Assembly: GCA_947561585.1 (NCBI GenBank)
Contig: CANNZV010002291.1
Span: forward strand, 124,001 to 188,000
Reading direction: 5' to 3'
DNA length: 64,000 nucleotides
DNA from: Caprella mutica
Lineage: Eukaryota; Arthropoda; Malacostraca; Amphipoda; Caprellidae
Shown: positions 23,882 through 35,814 of the stretch, in pieces
Layout of the letters: the number at the start of each line of letters is the position of its first letter
Position numbering within the stretch: the stretch's first letter is position 1
Translations under genes and position numbers: made by a program
Notes under the pieces: generated by a model
Databases searched by the model: none
The model's input: only the letters and a program-made list of their open reading frames with translations
What the model was told of the DNA's origin: nothing

Positions 23882-24697
23882 GGGAAAAAATCTTCCAAAA
23901 ATTCAGTGGAATTTACCCTGATATAAAGTCTGGGCTGTGAGTCTGGTATGAATGTTAGACTTTAGAGCAACTCTACATAAAGTGTCTTTTGCCCCAGAGA
24001 TTTTAATTTGAGAGAGAGTTACTCTCTGACTCTCAGCAGCAGAATCAGAATCTACTGCAGCTAAAGTTATGGTAACAAAGGAATTAATTCAAATTCTCCC
24101 ACGGCTAAATTAATGGTAACATACCTAGGAATTAATTTGAAATATCCCGCAGATATCTAAAATTTCCAAAATCGAGATCAGATTTGTTGCACAGAGTTTT
24201 GGAAAAATGTTCCATATTCTGCAGTCAGGCTTAAGAGTATTAGTTGCTTCTGTTTTCTTGTTCAGGGGGGTTATTTATTGAATTATTCTCAAAGAATAAT
24301 TGCAATATTTATATTAAATTAATATGAAAATTATAATTATTAATGAGTAATTGAGATTAAACTGCTTAATAATGATTAAACAAACAATTAATGCACACAG
24401 GAAGCCAGTCGACAAAATATACGACATTTTTCACATTTTCAGTAATTTTCTGTGCGAACAATTCTTAATTTGATAATTTCCAACTGTATTTACATGTATT
24501 TTACTGAGAACAGAACCCAAAGGCCCAAAGTAGAGTATTTTGGGGGGGAACACTTTACCAGTTACTGCAGTCTGGACAACTTACTAGAAACGTTAACTGG
24601 CACTGCAAGACGCATTCAGTCTTTTAGATTAGACATAGCCCAGACTATAATTCATGGTAAATTCCACCGACTGCGACTTGTAGGTGGAATTTTTCCC
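23882..24697. mobile_element. TIR element, GGGAAAAAT...GTGGAATTTACC family
   Basis: The left end (GGGAAAAAATCTTCC, AGTGGAATTTACC, AGTCTGGGCTGTG) is matched over about 70 bp by the reversed right end (GGGAAAAATTCCACC, GGTGGAATTTACC, AGTCTGGGCTATG). Size about 816 bp. No duplication is certain; the 94-codon frame at 24452-24736 lies across the right end and is not a gene. Confidence 0.65.
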
Positions 24698-24814
24698 TTT
24701 AAGAATAATATTATAGCTAAGTCGGTGGAATTTTAGCTATGTTGATAAATGGTAACATAGGGAAAATTGGGAAAATTGGGAGAGTAGTTATTAATTATAA
24801 ATCAAAGAAACATA

Positions 24815-25235
24815 CAGACATCGTAAAGGGGCATAAACTGAATACAGACATCGTAAAGGGGCATACTGTTTACAGACATCGTAAAGGGGCAAACTGTATA
24901 CAGACATCGTAGATGGTCATACGCCATACAGACATCATTAAGGGGACTGTACATGGATTTAAAAAAGAAAATTTATTAATGAAGTTATGTTTATGAAACT
25001 TTATTGCTCTGTGCGGCACTCAATCCCCGTGAGACCTCGATGCTCACTATTAGCCACTCGAAGGTGGGGGTATCATCAGAAGCCACCTGACTCACTGTAT
25101 TAAAGTTTATCGGAATAAAAAAATTCAGATTTTTTCCATGTACGGTCCCCTTAAGGAGAATACTGTATACAGACATTGTAAAGGGGCATATTGTATACAG
25201 ACATCGTAAAAGGGCACACTGTATAGAGACATTGT
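24815..25235 (+). repeat. 28-bp array split by a TTAA element
   Basis: Units TACAGACATCGTAAAGGGGC of about 28-30 bp occur five times at 24825-24937 and three times at 25155-25230. The interruption is the 209-bp element at 24942-25150. Confidence 0.85.
24942..25150. mobile_element. 209-bp TTAA-flanked MITE (GGGGACYGTACATGG)
   Basis: The left end GGGGACTGTACATGGAT and the reversed right end GGGGACCGTACATGGAA pair. Exact TTAA flanks (24938-24941 and 25151-25154) indicate a 4-bp TTAA target duplication, the type seen in piggyBac and Kolobok superfamilies. It is inserted inside the 28-bp array. The 61-codon minus frame here is incidental. Confidence 0.85.
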
Positions 25236-25283
25236 TTAAGTTTCCACCAAATAGTTTTCAGTTTCTCCCACTTTGGGAGAAAC

Positions 25284-25910
25284 TTACCTCCCGGGCAAGA
25301 GGGTTTTATTCATGGAATATTCCCTTAATATCTACAATATTCCCTCCTAGTCTGCACTCACAGTTTGATGAAGAGGGGATATTCCTGTAACAATAATATT
25401 GGATAGTATTCAAGTTCTTATACGAGGGAATATTCCAGGAATATTGGAGAGTTACAGTATTCGGTCAGATATCATCCAAGGATATTCAGGGAATATCATA
25501 TTTCTAAAGTATTCCATACGAAACTAATTGGAATATTCTTGGAATACATATTTTTGATAGTATTCCATTCTGAATATCCCATAAATATCCCAAGAATTAT
25601 CAAGCTAGTTACGTATAATAGTATTCCCTAAAAATAAAACGAAGGAATATCCCTGGAACATTTGGGATCCACAGTATTCTTAGTGAAACAATGACGGAAT
25701 GTAACAGGAATCGAATGAAAAATTTTACTTCCTAAAAAATACTTTTGAATATCCTTGGAACTATTTCAATATTTTTGATAAGGAATATATCCCATTGGGT
25801 TATATGAAGGAATGTTCCTGGAAGATGGGAAATTTAAAGTATTTATGTCAAACAACAAAGGAATGTCAATTGAATCGAACGATGATTTTTTTCTATTTCC
25901 TTAGAATTTG
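25284..25910. repeat. GGAATATTCC-rich arm, left
   Basis: Degenerate repeats centred on GGAATATTCC with variable spacers, starting CGGGCAAGAGGGTTTTATTC. The inverted counterpart is at 28625-29275, which ends GCGCGGGCTTGCC. The pair may be the arms of one approximately 4-kb foldback, related to the element at 44889-46355. Confidence 0.5.
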
Positions 25911-26223
25911 GTTGTCTAATTTGAAAACTAAGAAACGTGGGTTTGTGAGATGAACTGTTGTAATTTGGATTTCGTATGTTCTCTTCTAATTTTTACCATC
26001 AATATAATTTTTAACGCTACTAATAGTTTTAGAAGATAGCGCAAGAGTTAAGCTCTTCAACTATGTCTATGAGGTGTTAGATTTCCGTGTTAGGTATGTG
26101 CTTCCATTTTCATCTTCCATTCATACAAAACTCCTTCACAGAGCTTTTCTGCATCCATGAGCATTGTCACTGACTTCTGATGAAACTTCTTCTAAAATTC
26201 ACTTTCCTTTCTGGTTGCTTCTT

Positions 26224-26611
26224 CCAGTCTCTTGCATTGGGCACACAGCCCTTACCCACTCTCATCTAATGGACAAATCACCAGCCCCTTACTGTGGGGA
26301 CTGTATAGTCCCACTAACTGTAAACCATATCCTGACAGAATGTCCAAACTACAACCACCAGAGAACCATCTTCAGAAACAACGATGATATCAAATCAATT
26401 CTTATGCCCCCATGCCTCATAAACGGTCAACTATATAAATACCTGTCAACAACCAACTTGCTGAATGAAATATAAAACAAAATCAGAGAAATAACAAAAA
26501 AAATAAAAATAATAATAACAATAAAGCCGTAACTCACTATTGAAACGCCTAAATGGCGACTATGGTGGTGAAACTCCATTATATAATAATAATAATCCAG
26601 TCTCTTGCATT
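26224..26611 (+). mobile_element. 5'-truncated LINE (I/Jockey-like) with 15-bp duplication
   Basis: The insert 26239-26596 is flanked by identical CCAGTCTCTTGCATT (26224-26238 and 26597-26611). It encodes the C-terminus of an ORF2-like protein up to the stop near 26473: IGHTALTHSHLMDKSPAPYC followed by a CX2CX7HX4C zinc-binding pattern (C-G-D-C ... H-I-L-T-E-C) found after the RNase H domain in such LINEs. The 3' UTR of about 120 bp ends in an ATA/AAT-rich tail, as in I-clade elements. The target was itself a copy of the dispersed 60-bp repeat family (pieces at 26140-26180 and 26612-26655). The longer 103-codon frame is a chimera of host and LINE sequence. Confidence 0.85.
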
Positions 26612-26655
26612 TCAAAACGTCATCGATATGGCCTTTTGTTCTTAAGCAGATACTA

Positions 26656-28624
26656 AACCACCAAGTGAATTAAAAATACCGATCTAAATGAATAGAGTTT
26701 CGGATGAGCAAATTAAATGCTAGCTCCCAATTAGAAATTAGTAGTACCTACAAAAATTACTTATTTCGTTTTTATGAAATCTTAAACTAGTAAAAGTTGC
26801 GAATCAGGTACCCAGAATAATTTTTATCCAATTTAGTGTTCGCCTTGCATCAATGCAGTTCAGACGTAATTGACGGCCTATGAGTGTCAATTCAAGAAAA
26901 AAAAAAGAGGTTAGTATTGTGATTGTAAATGTTTAACGAATGCACACCATTGTTTATATTCTATCAACAGCAGTTATCACTCAACTATTTCAAATTTAAG
27001 TTTAAAGTTAAATATTGATATGTGGTGATAACGGAATAAGAGTAGGGTCAAGTAGGTAAATTGCGGTAGGTACACAACTAACTGCGGCCTCTAACAACAT
27101 ACACATCATATAGCTTCAAAACACACGTTAAAAACTTAGATTAACAAATTATAGCATGCTCTTTCGGTTCAGAATGTTTTCAGACTCTCTTGAGAGGGCC
27201 GCAATTAAAAATTAAAGTGTCGTAATATACATGCGTGACCCTAATTACCCTAGCTATACTTCCCGTACTATTTTAGTTTATAGGCCTATAACTATTCATA
27301 TGTATACTCAGTTTATTCTTTGATTGTAAATGGATTCACTATGTTAATTTATATTATGAAATGTTTATTAATAATTAGCTATAACCTAGGTTAAACAATA
27401 CACATTCTCTAGCCTCTGAAAGTGAAATAAAAAATTTCATAAAATTATATTTTCAGTGACCTGTTCTTTAACTGACTAGAGTTTAATAGTAAAATTTTAA
27501 AAGTGCCAATAATGATTTTCAGTGTTAATAATATTCATAGTAGCTTTTCTTCTTTCATGAGCACATTCTTGTTTTACTTATATTTGATTTTTTTACTTTT
27601 TTGACCCATATGGTTTCTCAACCACTTTTTTCTTATCTAAATCTGTATTCCCTTTAAGATCTACTTTTTCCTCTCTTGAAATTTGAAAGAATAATTTCAC
27701 CTAGGTTTTTATTTAAATTATGGATTAACAAATTGAATACAGGTTATTGATAAATGATGACTAATTATTTTATTTCTCCGTAGGTACCACTGTGGTTGGC
27801 TAAGAAGTTACATATCTAAGAGACATGTCCTCTTCATTTCATTCTGTGTACTATATAGTATGATGCGCGTGCTCTAAAACTATAGCTCACCTGACACCAC
27901 TATATTTCACTTCATAAGTTCATTGTAGAGAATATGAAAGAATTTATGATTAATGACAAAATTAATTGCTCGATTGAATAAATTTGCTCCACGTTAAGTA
28001 AAGAACCAAATACAAAAGACTTTGTACTATATAGTTGTCACACAGGAAAGTGGCACATGTAAGCTACGCTACCACCAATCGATTGTAGTGGTCAATAATT
28101 TTTCAAAAAGAGACGAAAGCACTGTTGAGTGTTGACTGCATTAACAGATGTAAGAGGAAAATGAGAAGGTGATGGTGAATGGAACCTGTGAGCCTTTCTT
28201 AACTAAAAATTGAAAACTTTGCAAGTGAAAAATACAACCATGGCGCTATAGAATAAGTGAGAAATATCGAGTGAAAATTACTGGCAGCTAAATAGATTGA
28301 ACCTTTATAACATGTAAAAAAGTTGCAGAGGAATTAATTTATATTTAATTAATTTGAGCCCTTTCTAAATCATGTGCTATTTGATATTTTAATAAAATGA
28401 TTAACGTATGTTTATTTTCTTTCATTCCATACCAGTACAAAGGGGCATTGTGAAAATACCTATATTTAAATAATGTGTCCTGAAATTAAAGTTTTAATGT
28501 TCGTAAATTTTTTATACAAAGTTATTTGTTCATGGTACACTTCTTGGTGTGTAGGTAAGTGACAATTAAGTTATTCACTCAAGTAATTAGTGTTACACGG
28601 CCACTTGTAGTCTCAGTTATTTAA
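26656..28624. other. AT-rich spacer
   Basis: About 2 kb with no recognised gene. A weak inverted pair beginning AGGGTCA at about 27047 and ending TGACCCT at about 27241 encloses about 200 bp and two GCGGCC-containing patches; it may be a decayed MITE. A fragment AGCTTTTCTTCTTTCATGAG at 27544 belongs to the dispersed 60-bp family. Confidence 0.4.
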
Positions 28625-29275
28625 TTTCATTTATTCCCTCCTTTTGAATTACTTATTCCATTGATATTCCTTCATCGTGGCCTCTTTTTCTGGATGTTTT
28701 ATTCCATTGTTATTCCTTCAATATTCCTTCTTCATTTGGATGACCTATTCCATAGGTAATCCTTAAATATTCCCTCTCCCTTGGATGACTTACTCCATAG
28801 GTATTCCTTCAATATTCCCTCTTCCTATAGATGTCTCATTCTATAGGTATTCCTTCAATATTCCCTCTTCCTTTAGTTGTCTTATTCCAAAGGTATTCCT
28901 TCAATATTCCCTCTTCCTTTAGTTGTCTTATCCCATAGGTTGTCCTTCAATATTCCCTCTTCCTTTAGTTGTCTTATCCCATAGGTTGTCCTTCAATATT
29001 CCCTTATCCTTTAGTTGTCTTATTCCATAGGTATTCCTTCAATATTCCCTCTTACTTTGGATGTCTTATTCCATTGGCATTCCTTCATTATTCCATTGAA
29101 CTTCGTCTCCTTGATTCCCTAGATTTTCCCCTGTGATTTATGGGACTATTCCATAAAAGTGTCGAAAAATTGCATTCCCTGAATATCAAAAAATTATCAT
29201 CATGGAATATTCCTTGGGAATATTCCGAGAAGGTTTTCGGAATATCCATTTTTTGCGCGGGCTTGCCAACCCCGT
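28625..29275. repeat. GGAATATTCC-rich arm, right (tandem about 59 bp)
   Basis: Repeats of about 59 bp such as TTCCATAGGTATTCCTTCAA and TATTCCCTCTTCCTTTAG, followed by an inverted match to the start of the left arm (GCGCGGGCTTGCC at about 29258-29270). See 25284-25910. Confidence 0.6.
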
Positions 29276-29669
29276 ATAGCATAAGAACAAAATTTTGATT
29301 TCAAGGATTTATATACATAAAAATGCAATTATATTAATGACTAATATTAGATTATGATAGCTACTTGAAATAAAAAAAATAATCAAAAGTTCACCAATAA
29401 GCAATAGCTAGGCTTTAAAATAAGACAATTTATTTGATAAGCTGACTGATTGAAAGATAATTGAATGTGAAAAAGAACAGACCGAAAGTAAGCTAAATAA
29501 CTTCCAATGTTGCGAAAAGAACGGACTGATAGTAAATTAATTAACTTCCAATGTAGCGACAAGAAAGAACGTATCACCAATTTTCATTTTTTATTCGAAG
29601 ATTATAACATATTAGCTATAGCAATAAACTATGTATTATTAATCATGAAAAATCTTTAACTCACATTTC

Positions 29670-29819
29670 TTAATTAGTAATATAAGTTGGTCCTATATCA
29701 AGAGGACAGTTCAGAAACTGTTCAAATGACACTTTATTGTGATGGACTAGGTGGAAGCAGTTGTAGATGGACTCGACGAGATAAGCTGGGTCTCTTACTA
29801 CGGTGATGAGAGCAGTGAA
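29670..29819 (-). pseudogene. galactose-3-O-sulfotransferase-like fragment
   Basis: The minus-strand frame bounded by stops reads FTALITVVRDPAYLVES, then IYNCFHLVHHNKVSFEQFLN, CPLDIGPTYITN and TAA. The pattern V-x-R-D-P-x(3)-x-E-S-x-Y, followed about 15 residues later by S-F-x-x-F-L-x-x-P, is what I remember from GAL3ST family Golgi sulfotransferases (the R-D-P region contacts the 3'-phosphate of PAPS). No acceptor AG lies at the upstream edge and no good donor at the downstream edge; a GTAAGAG donor-like site sits inside it. I therefore read it as a fragment or relic rather than a working exon. Other sulfotransferase families share R-D-P, so the exact family is uncertain. Confidence 0.5.
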
Positions 29820-30552
29820 TTATTGCAAAAATTATTATCAAAATTAATTAGGCCAAAATAGGAAGATCCAACTAAATTATTAAAAAAACATTATTAAAAT
29901 TAAAGACACCTTGTCTGTCAGAATAGGAAGATCGAACATAATCATTGTAATCATATGCATGATTTTGAAGGCAATAAGGGTGGAAAGAAAATATAATTCC
30001 ATCTTTCAATGAATTATATCATTATTTAACAAAATAATGGATCCTTAGCGTATTGAGAAAATGATCCATTTGGTGATTATATCAAATATGACTGAAGAAA
30101 ATGGATTATATAGAAAGTTTTGAAAGTTTAAGATAATCATTTTTGATTAGAGAAAATCTCATATTGATGCCACCAGGGAATTAAATCGGCCACGACTAAA
30201 TCTTCTGTGCCAACGACATAACTTTCTATCCGGAGTAAAATTTAATAGGTTTTTGAATGAAGATTTTCTTCATTTTTAGGTTACCATAGATAATTAGTTT
30301 TGTTCAAACGAGTTTCAACCATAAATGCCGTGAGGTGAAATATATGTCCCCTTTCATATGATGTATTTGGTGAGATATTTTGATATTTTATTCTAACATG
30401 TTTTTTTAATTTTTTGCAATTAATTCAAGCATTTTTATTTTAAAATTTTATGTAACTTTTGCATATGATTAAAAAAAAATGTTCATGCTCTACAATTAAA
30501 TTAAATGGATAAATATACTACCTGTCTCTTCAGACTTTTTTCCCTAAGGTAG

Positions 30553-30714
30553 GAACTGAAACATTTCGCTCTGAAAGAACACACGCGAAATGTGGTTACG
30601 TTTGCACGTTTATTAGATGAGGAGGTATCAGAACAAAACTCCATGTGGTATGAGATATGGGGTAATTCGTGGTTATTCTTTTCAATTACCCTCAGAATAC
30701 AAAAGGCAGAGTAG
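30553..30714 (+). CDS. exon candidate, unidentified protein
   Basis: After a polypyrimidine tract and AG (CTTTTTTCCCTAAGGTAG), a frame reads ELKHFALKEHTRNVVTF, then ARLLDEEVSEQNSMWYEIWG. A possible donor G|GTAATT follows at 30662, ending the exon at 30661; otherwise the frame continues to TAG at 30712-30714. The residue pattern (charged, amphipathic, with W-Y-E-I-W) is protein-like and differs from the surrounding AT-rich noise. I do not recognise the family. A second overlapping frame (68 codons, 30617-30823) is less convincing. Confidence 0.45.
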   Translation, partial: ELKHFALKEHTRNVVTFARLLDEEVSEQNSMWYEIWGNSWLFFSITLRIQKAE

Positions 30715-31610
30715 TAACCTTATGTTATTTTCCCAGGAGGTGACGAGTCAGAAGAAATTTCAGAGTAAAGGAAACCCTGTGTATTGTGTTGTAAATAAAA
30801 TAATAGATTCGAATTTATACTAGAGCTACAAAGCATTAATTTTACTGGTTTTTAATTTTCAAACATTTGTACTTTCAATCAAATTAAAAAACAATAATAT
30901 GCGGAGACAGTGTCTCCTCATATAAAAACTAAAAAAAATCAGGTATCTTACAATAATAATTTATTTGATACAAATGTTTGAGAAGTAAAAAAGCAGTCAA
31001 ATTGGCTTCTTGGTTGTTCCAGTGCTACGTTTGTCAACCTGTATTTCTGAATTAAATAATCAAATATTTGTTAATAAAAATTGGGTCAGATAAGAAGTCC
31101 AAATGAAGAACATTTAAATATTAAATTATTAAAAATATCAGACAAATACCTAACGTCACAACTCAAATATTTACTCCTTTTGTTGTTTGTACGATGCAAA
31201 TAAAATTAATAAATAAATAACGAGACTAGAGTTTTTAGAAGTTTTCATTTCAACAAAATGTTCAAAATAAAATGTAAAGCAAGTGTTGTAATAAAATTAA
31301 AATTGTCAATTTTAATTCCTTTCACGATGTATGGAAAATTATAGTTTTATCAATACCCTTGTTTTACATTATATTTCGAAATGGAAATTTCCTGGAGCTA
31401 AATAAATTGAAGTTCAATAACATTTATTTTTCTTTGTTATTTGAAGCAGACAGGAAGAATTTTAGAATTTATTTTTATGCGATAGAAATTCCTGTTATAT
31501 TATATTCTGTAGTCAACATATACAAACGCTATGAATTCCTTTCTAGTTAAAATAATAATTCTATTACAGGTTTATTTGATAACGAGATAATGAAGTAACT
31601 GTGATATATA

Positions 31611-31829
31611 CAGGAGAACTTCTCTATGGTAAATTCTATATAGTGGATGTAGAACCCTGAGTTATATAATTTTTCCGTATAGTGAACAAATTTTCTGTAG
31701 TCTGGTAAAAAATGGAAATTAATTTTCTAAAATTTATTGCAATTTTATGGCAGACTAAATGAAATTTGTTCACTATACGTGATATTTCATTATTCAGGAC
31801 TCTACATTCAGCATAGAGGAGTTCTGTGG
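31611..31829. mobile_element. palindromic MITE, CAGTAGAACTCC family, copy 2
   Basis: The left end CAGGAGAACTTCTCTATGG and reversed right end CCACAGAACTCCTCTATGC pair. Inner GTGAACAAATTT / AAATTTGTTCAC are perfectly inverted. Same family as 18110-18319. The 68-codon minus frame is incidental. Confidence 0.7.
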
Positions 31830-32164
31830 ACTGAATACACAATGACTTTCCTTCATGTACGTTCCACCCTGTATAGCCTATATTTGAATATTTTATGAAG
31901 ATTCAAACAGTGCGAAACTCAGTTATGATCTACCAATCATAGTTAGGTCTGTACCATGTCATGTAGACATACATTTTTAATGCGATTTCGTGTCAGCGTG
32001 TTGATGGATGTGAACTATAGTACTCTTCCCATCAAGCTTGTCATTATGGCTAGAAAAAACATTAGTACAGGTAGTTAGTTAAATTGCGTTATAACATCAC
32101 AAAAAAGTTAGTGAGGGACCATACAATATGAAACCTCATTGTAAGTTACATGGGTAACACATTT

Positions 32165-32375
32165 AATAATATACTAAAAAAACCACCAATAGTTGTAAAT
32201 ATAGCTCACAGTGAAGAGTTAAAACAACCACCAATAGTTGTAAATAAAGTGCACAGTGAAGGGTTGAAACAACCACCAATAGTTGTAAATAAAGTGCACA
32301 GTGAAGGGTTGAAACAACCACCAACAGTTAAAAAGAAAATACACAGTAAAGAGTTTAGACAACTATTAATATTAT
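32165..32375 (+). repeat. dispersed 45-bp minisatellite, locus 3
   Basis: Four to five units of 45 bp with ACCACCAATAGTTGTAAATA and AAGTGCACAGTGAAGGGTTG. Because 45 is a multiple of 3 it opens a 78-codon frame with a 15-residue periodicity (VVNKVHSEGLKQPPI). I treat this as repeat, since the same unit elsewhere (850-1048) is inverted and broken. Confidence 0.85.
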
Positions 32376-34834
32376 CCCAACTGTAAATCCTAGCAAGTTT
32401 ATTTATTTCTATTCCTCATCACTTATCTCACCTGGAAGAGCAGGACTTGCCCAGGTAATAAGAAGTCACAGGCAATGCAAAGGTGAGATTGTGATCCACT
32501 CCGCATCGCAGGACAATATTATGTCGACAGAGAGAAAAAATTATGGCAATTGGGAGCTAGCAAACACTTTTGTTTCCATTTAGTGTAAAATGTTTAATGC
32601 TATAGATTTGTGCTGAGGTAATAATATTAGTATTAGCTAATTGAGACAAGACTGAACACTATGTATTACTGCACACGTTTAAGTTTTATGGTTTACAAAT
32701 TTCAAGAAATCACAACTAATGATTATACACGATATGAAATGGAATATAATTCGAATCGAACTGCATGTTCCGATTTATTGAAATTCGAAACATATGAATT
32801 CTAAGGTATATTCAAAATCAAAAATAAATCGAATTCCTTGTTGCTTATGAATAATGTACCAAGAATGATATTCGAATCTGTTTGATATATTCTAATATTA
32901 TAAAATTCGGACGTAAATCGAATAATTCTGTGAAATTATTCTCGTAAGCTTAGGCCTAAATTAAATTCCTCATCATATTTTACTGTAGCTATTATTTGTG
33001 CTCTATGTAAGTAGAATTCCTCACAATATTCTAGATTATAATTTAAGTCCTAACACGAATTCCTCGTCAATATACCGTAAGTGTAAATTAATTCCTAGTT
33101 GTCATTTCTCCGCATTTCTACCACCATTGTTTGGTGCATATAAGAAGAAGAACTAACAGTGAATGTAAGAAGATTAAATTTCCTTCAAACACTGACTCTA
33201 GCACCTCAAATCTCAGACTGTTTGTTTTACCTACAGACTCTGCTATATTTTAGCCTCACGATCAGAAATATCGGTAATTCTGTTGGTAATTTAGCTAGAG
33301 ATGCAATAAAGAGAATCTCAAGTACGCAGTTGTTAATTAATGGAATAGTTTAGTTCAGATAAGCACCAGGTTAAGCTCATAGTTTTATATTTCCTGAAAT
33401 TAAGGAAGAGAAGTTTTTGCGAGACATAAAAAGGATTAGGTTACTTATCCTGCATTAAATGAACAGTGGAATTTAATACAGTTTAGAAATATGGTCATAT
33501 TAAATCTATGAAGTATTCAGTTTAAACCTAATTGACAATCAGTATATATATTATAATCTTTTGAATTATGAAATTAACGAAATTTTCTTATACTCGCTCT
33601 CAAGCGTTATCATAATATTAGAGGTATTTTAGTATGAACTTTATGACCATATTTTTAATCTGAACAATGGAATTTGAATAGGTTTAAATGAGAAAACATA
33701 AAACCGATATGGAAAATGATAATTCAGAGATAAAATATATATTAAAAATCAAATTATTACATAAATATAAAACTTATAAATTCAGAATTTAGAAAAAAAA
33801 AATTATTTTACAATTTGATTCGACGTCGACTCTCATCTTTTGATATGACATACAAAATTATTTAACATGAACTAAAAATAAAAGTTTGCGCTCTATCTCA
33901 ATTAAATTTTTAAGAAAGAACTGGGGTGCATTGACCCTGAGTAAGAGATCATATTTTCACAGTGCAGTAACTCTTGCTGAAATAACTTGCTATATTCCTT
34001 TACTTTCTATTTGTGTAAGGTAGAGGGTTTTAAAAGTTACCTGGACAGATGAAGAAGCATATTTATGTGTCTCGTGTATCAACATGATAATATGTTGTTT
34101 TGGCGACCAGGAGGGGACTGATGACTTGAACATTTCGAAGCTCTTAGAATCTTCTACACTTGTGCGCTAACTTCTAAAACTAAAATGAAAATATCCGAAT
34201 TTTGTATTCATATTTAGTGATTATTAATGTTAATTGAACAATTATTCTTATTAACTTATATAATTAGTTTTCAATCTAGTTAAAGGTTATAATTAATATA
34301 TTAGTTCAATTAAGTAACATTTGAATATTAAGAATAATGTTATTTCATATATAATGATATACATGAAGACAAAATGATACAGAAATAAATCATAAAAAAA
34401 TATTCTAAAATAGAATATCTTTCTTCACATACTTTTCATTGTAAATCAAATAATGAGAATTTTATAAAAGAATTATATTTCTTCCAACCTTTACTTGAAA
34501 ATAGGAAAACGTAACAAAAGGTTCTTGGACCAACATGAATCTTTTATAACCTGATTCTGCGTATATGCTATTTCAAATTTTAGGGAGAAAAATATGTTCG
34601 TGTTATCAAAGATTAGATCTGGACAAACACTTCTGCCTAACTATTATTTTTACAAAAAGTTTATCGCCACCATTTGGAAAGATTCTAGGACAAAGATTCT
34701 GCAAAGAACTCCAATGTCTAAAAACTGATAAAGTATATATTATTTCGTAATTGAGGGGTGAATGTGAATGGTAAGACCCCCACACCCCACAAACGGACCG
34801 CTAACCTACCCATATACAATTATTCATTACTGGT
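32376..34834. other. AT-rich spacer
   Basis: No recognised gene. A GC-richer stretch at 32425-32530 (CACCTGGAAGAGCAGGACTT, CATCGCAGGACAAT) may be an old repeat. Open frames at 33159-33353 and 34565-34750 lack recognisable features, though the minus strand of 34580-34700 is also open. Confidence 0.4.
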
Positions 34835-35145
34835 TTTCGACCGGGGTTTTGACCAAGATCTCAAATGGGGGTTTCAACATAGGGTTTCAACCAAGGTTTT
34901 TCAACCGGGGTTTTTAACCAAGGGCTGCAACCGAGAGGTATTCAGCCGGGAGGTTATGAACCTGGAGTTTCATTTGGGAGGTTTTCAACCGGGAATTTCA
35001 ACTGGGCACTTCAGCCAGGAGGTTTTCAACCGGATGGTTTCCAACCTAAATGTTCAACCGGAGGTTTCACTCTGGGATTTCAACCGAGAAGTTATTAACC
35101 GGGAGAGTTACAACCTGGAGGTTTTCAACCGGATATTTACTATCT
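34835..35145. repeat. 15-bp degenerate array (AACCGGGAGGTTTTC)
   Basis: About 20 diverged units at 15-bp spacing, such as TTCAACCGGGGTTTT and ACCGGGAGGTTTTCA. It lies immediately downstream, on the minus strand, of the terminal-exon candidate at 35152-35310, possibly within its 3' UTR. The 145-codon plus-strand frame (34758-35195) is an artefact of the 15-bp period. It shares period and GC-block style with the foldback arms. Confidence 0.85.
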
Positions 35146-35151
35146 ATTGGC

Positions 35152-35310
35152 CTACTTCTCATCATGCAAACTCTTCTTTGAGTCCTGAGTGCTGAAAGGA
35201 GTCCACATGATAGACTGTTGTTGCTGAGTTTTGTACAACAGGAGGGAACACACGAACGTTACCAGCATCACTGACAGGATGGTTATCATTGCCAGAATTC
35301 TTTTGGATAT
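35152..35310 (-). CDS. terminal exon candidate, open in two frames
   Basis: On the minus strand an acceptor (CATATCTTATTTCAG) precedes 159 nt of GC-richer, coding-like sequence. Frame A (phase 0) reads ISKR, a 22-residue hydrophobic segment (ILAMITILSVMLVTFVCSLL, LY) and a tail KTQQQQSIMWTPFSTQ, DSKKSLHDEK with TAG at 35152-35154; this would be a single-pass membrane anchor with a short cytosolic tail. Frame B (needing one base from the previous exon) reads YIQKNSGNDNHPVSDAG, NVRVFPPVVQNSATTVYHVD and SFQHSGLKEEFA with TGA at 35162-35164, a hydrophilic end. The third frame is closed. I cannot tell which is translated, or whether both are. No family is recognised. Confidence 0.55.
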   Translation of the reverse strand: MSKRILAMITILSVMLVTFVCSLLLYKTQQQQSIMWTPFSTQDSKKSLHDEK

Positions 35311-35814
35311 CTGAAATAAGATATGGAAATTATGTCAGACACAGCCCATGAAATATAAATGTCAAGTCGCTAATTAAAATCTATGATTAAATGATCATCT
35401 ATTTATGACGATAAATGATTTGACAATAATCTAATCACAGTTTATCATAGATTAGAAACAATTATAGTTTATCATGTTTTGTCGGCACTCACGACAAGAA
35501 TCAGAAAGAAAATGTCATAACCGAAATATAATACATTAAAATATCATCAAAATAAAAAATATCATTCCATCTTTCATTATTTAAATTATTGGAATATCAG
35601 AGAATTCCTTAGTCATATCGTACGTAATATTTCAACGAGATCACGTTCATTCTTTTTATATTTCCGCTAAGTTATTGTTAACAATTTCTAAAGCTTATTG
35701 TAGTGTATCTAATGGAGACAATTGAAGTCGCTTTATGTATTTAGTAATAAGAGGATCTTCTTTAATTAATGAACTCCCCTTCGAGTTCCACAAGTCCAGA
35801 GGTGCAAAGAGAGG

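Noticed and set aside
34758..35195. 145-codon plus-strand frame
   Set aside because: Produced by the 15-bp degenerate array; it overlaps the antisense terminal-exon candidate.
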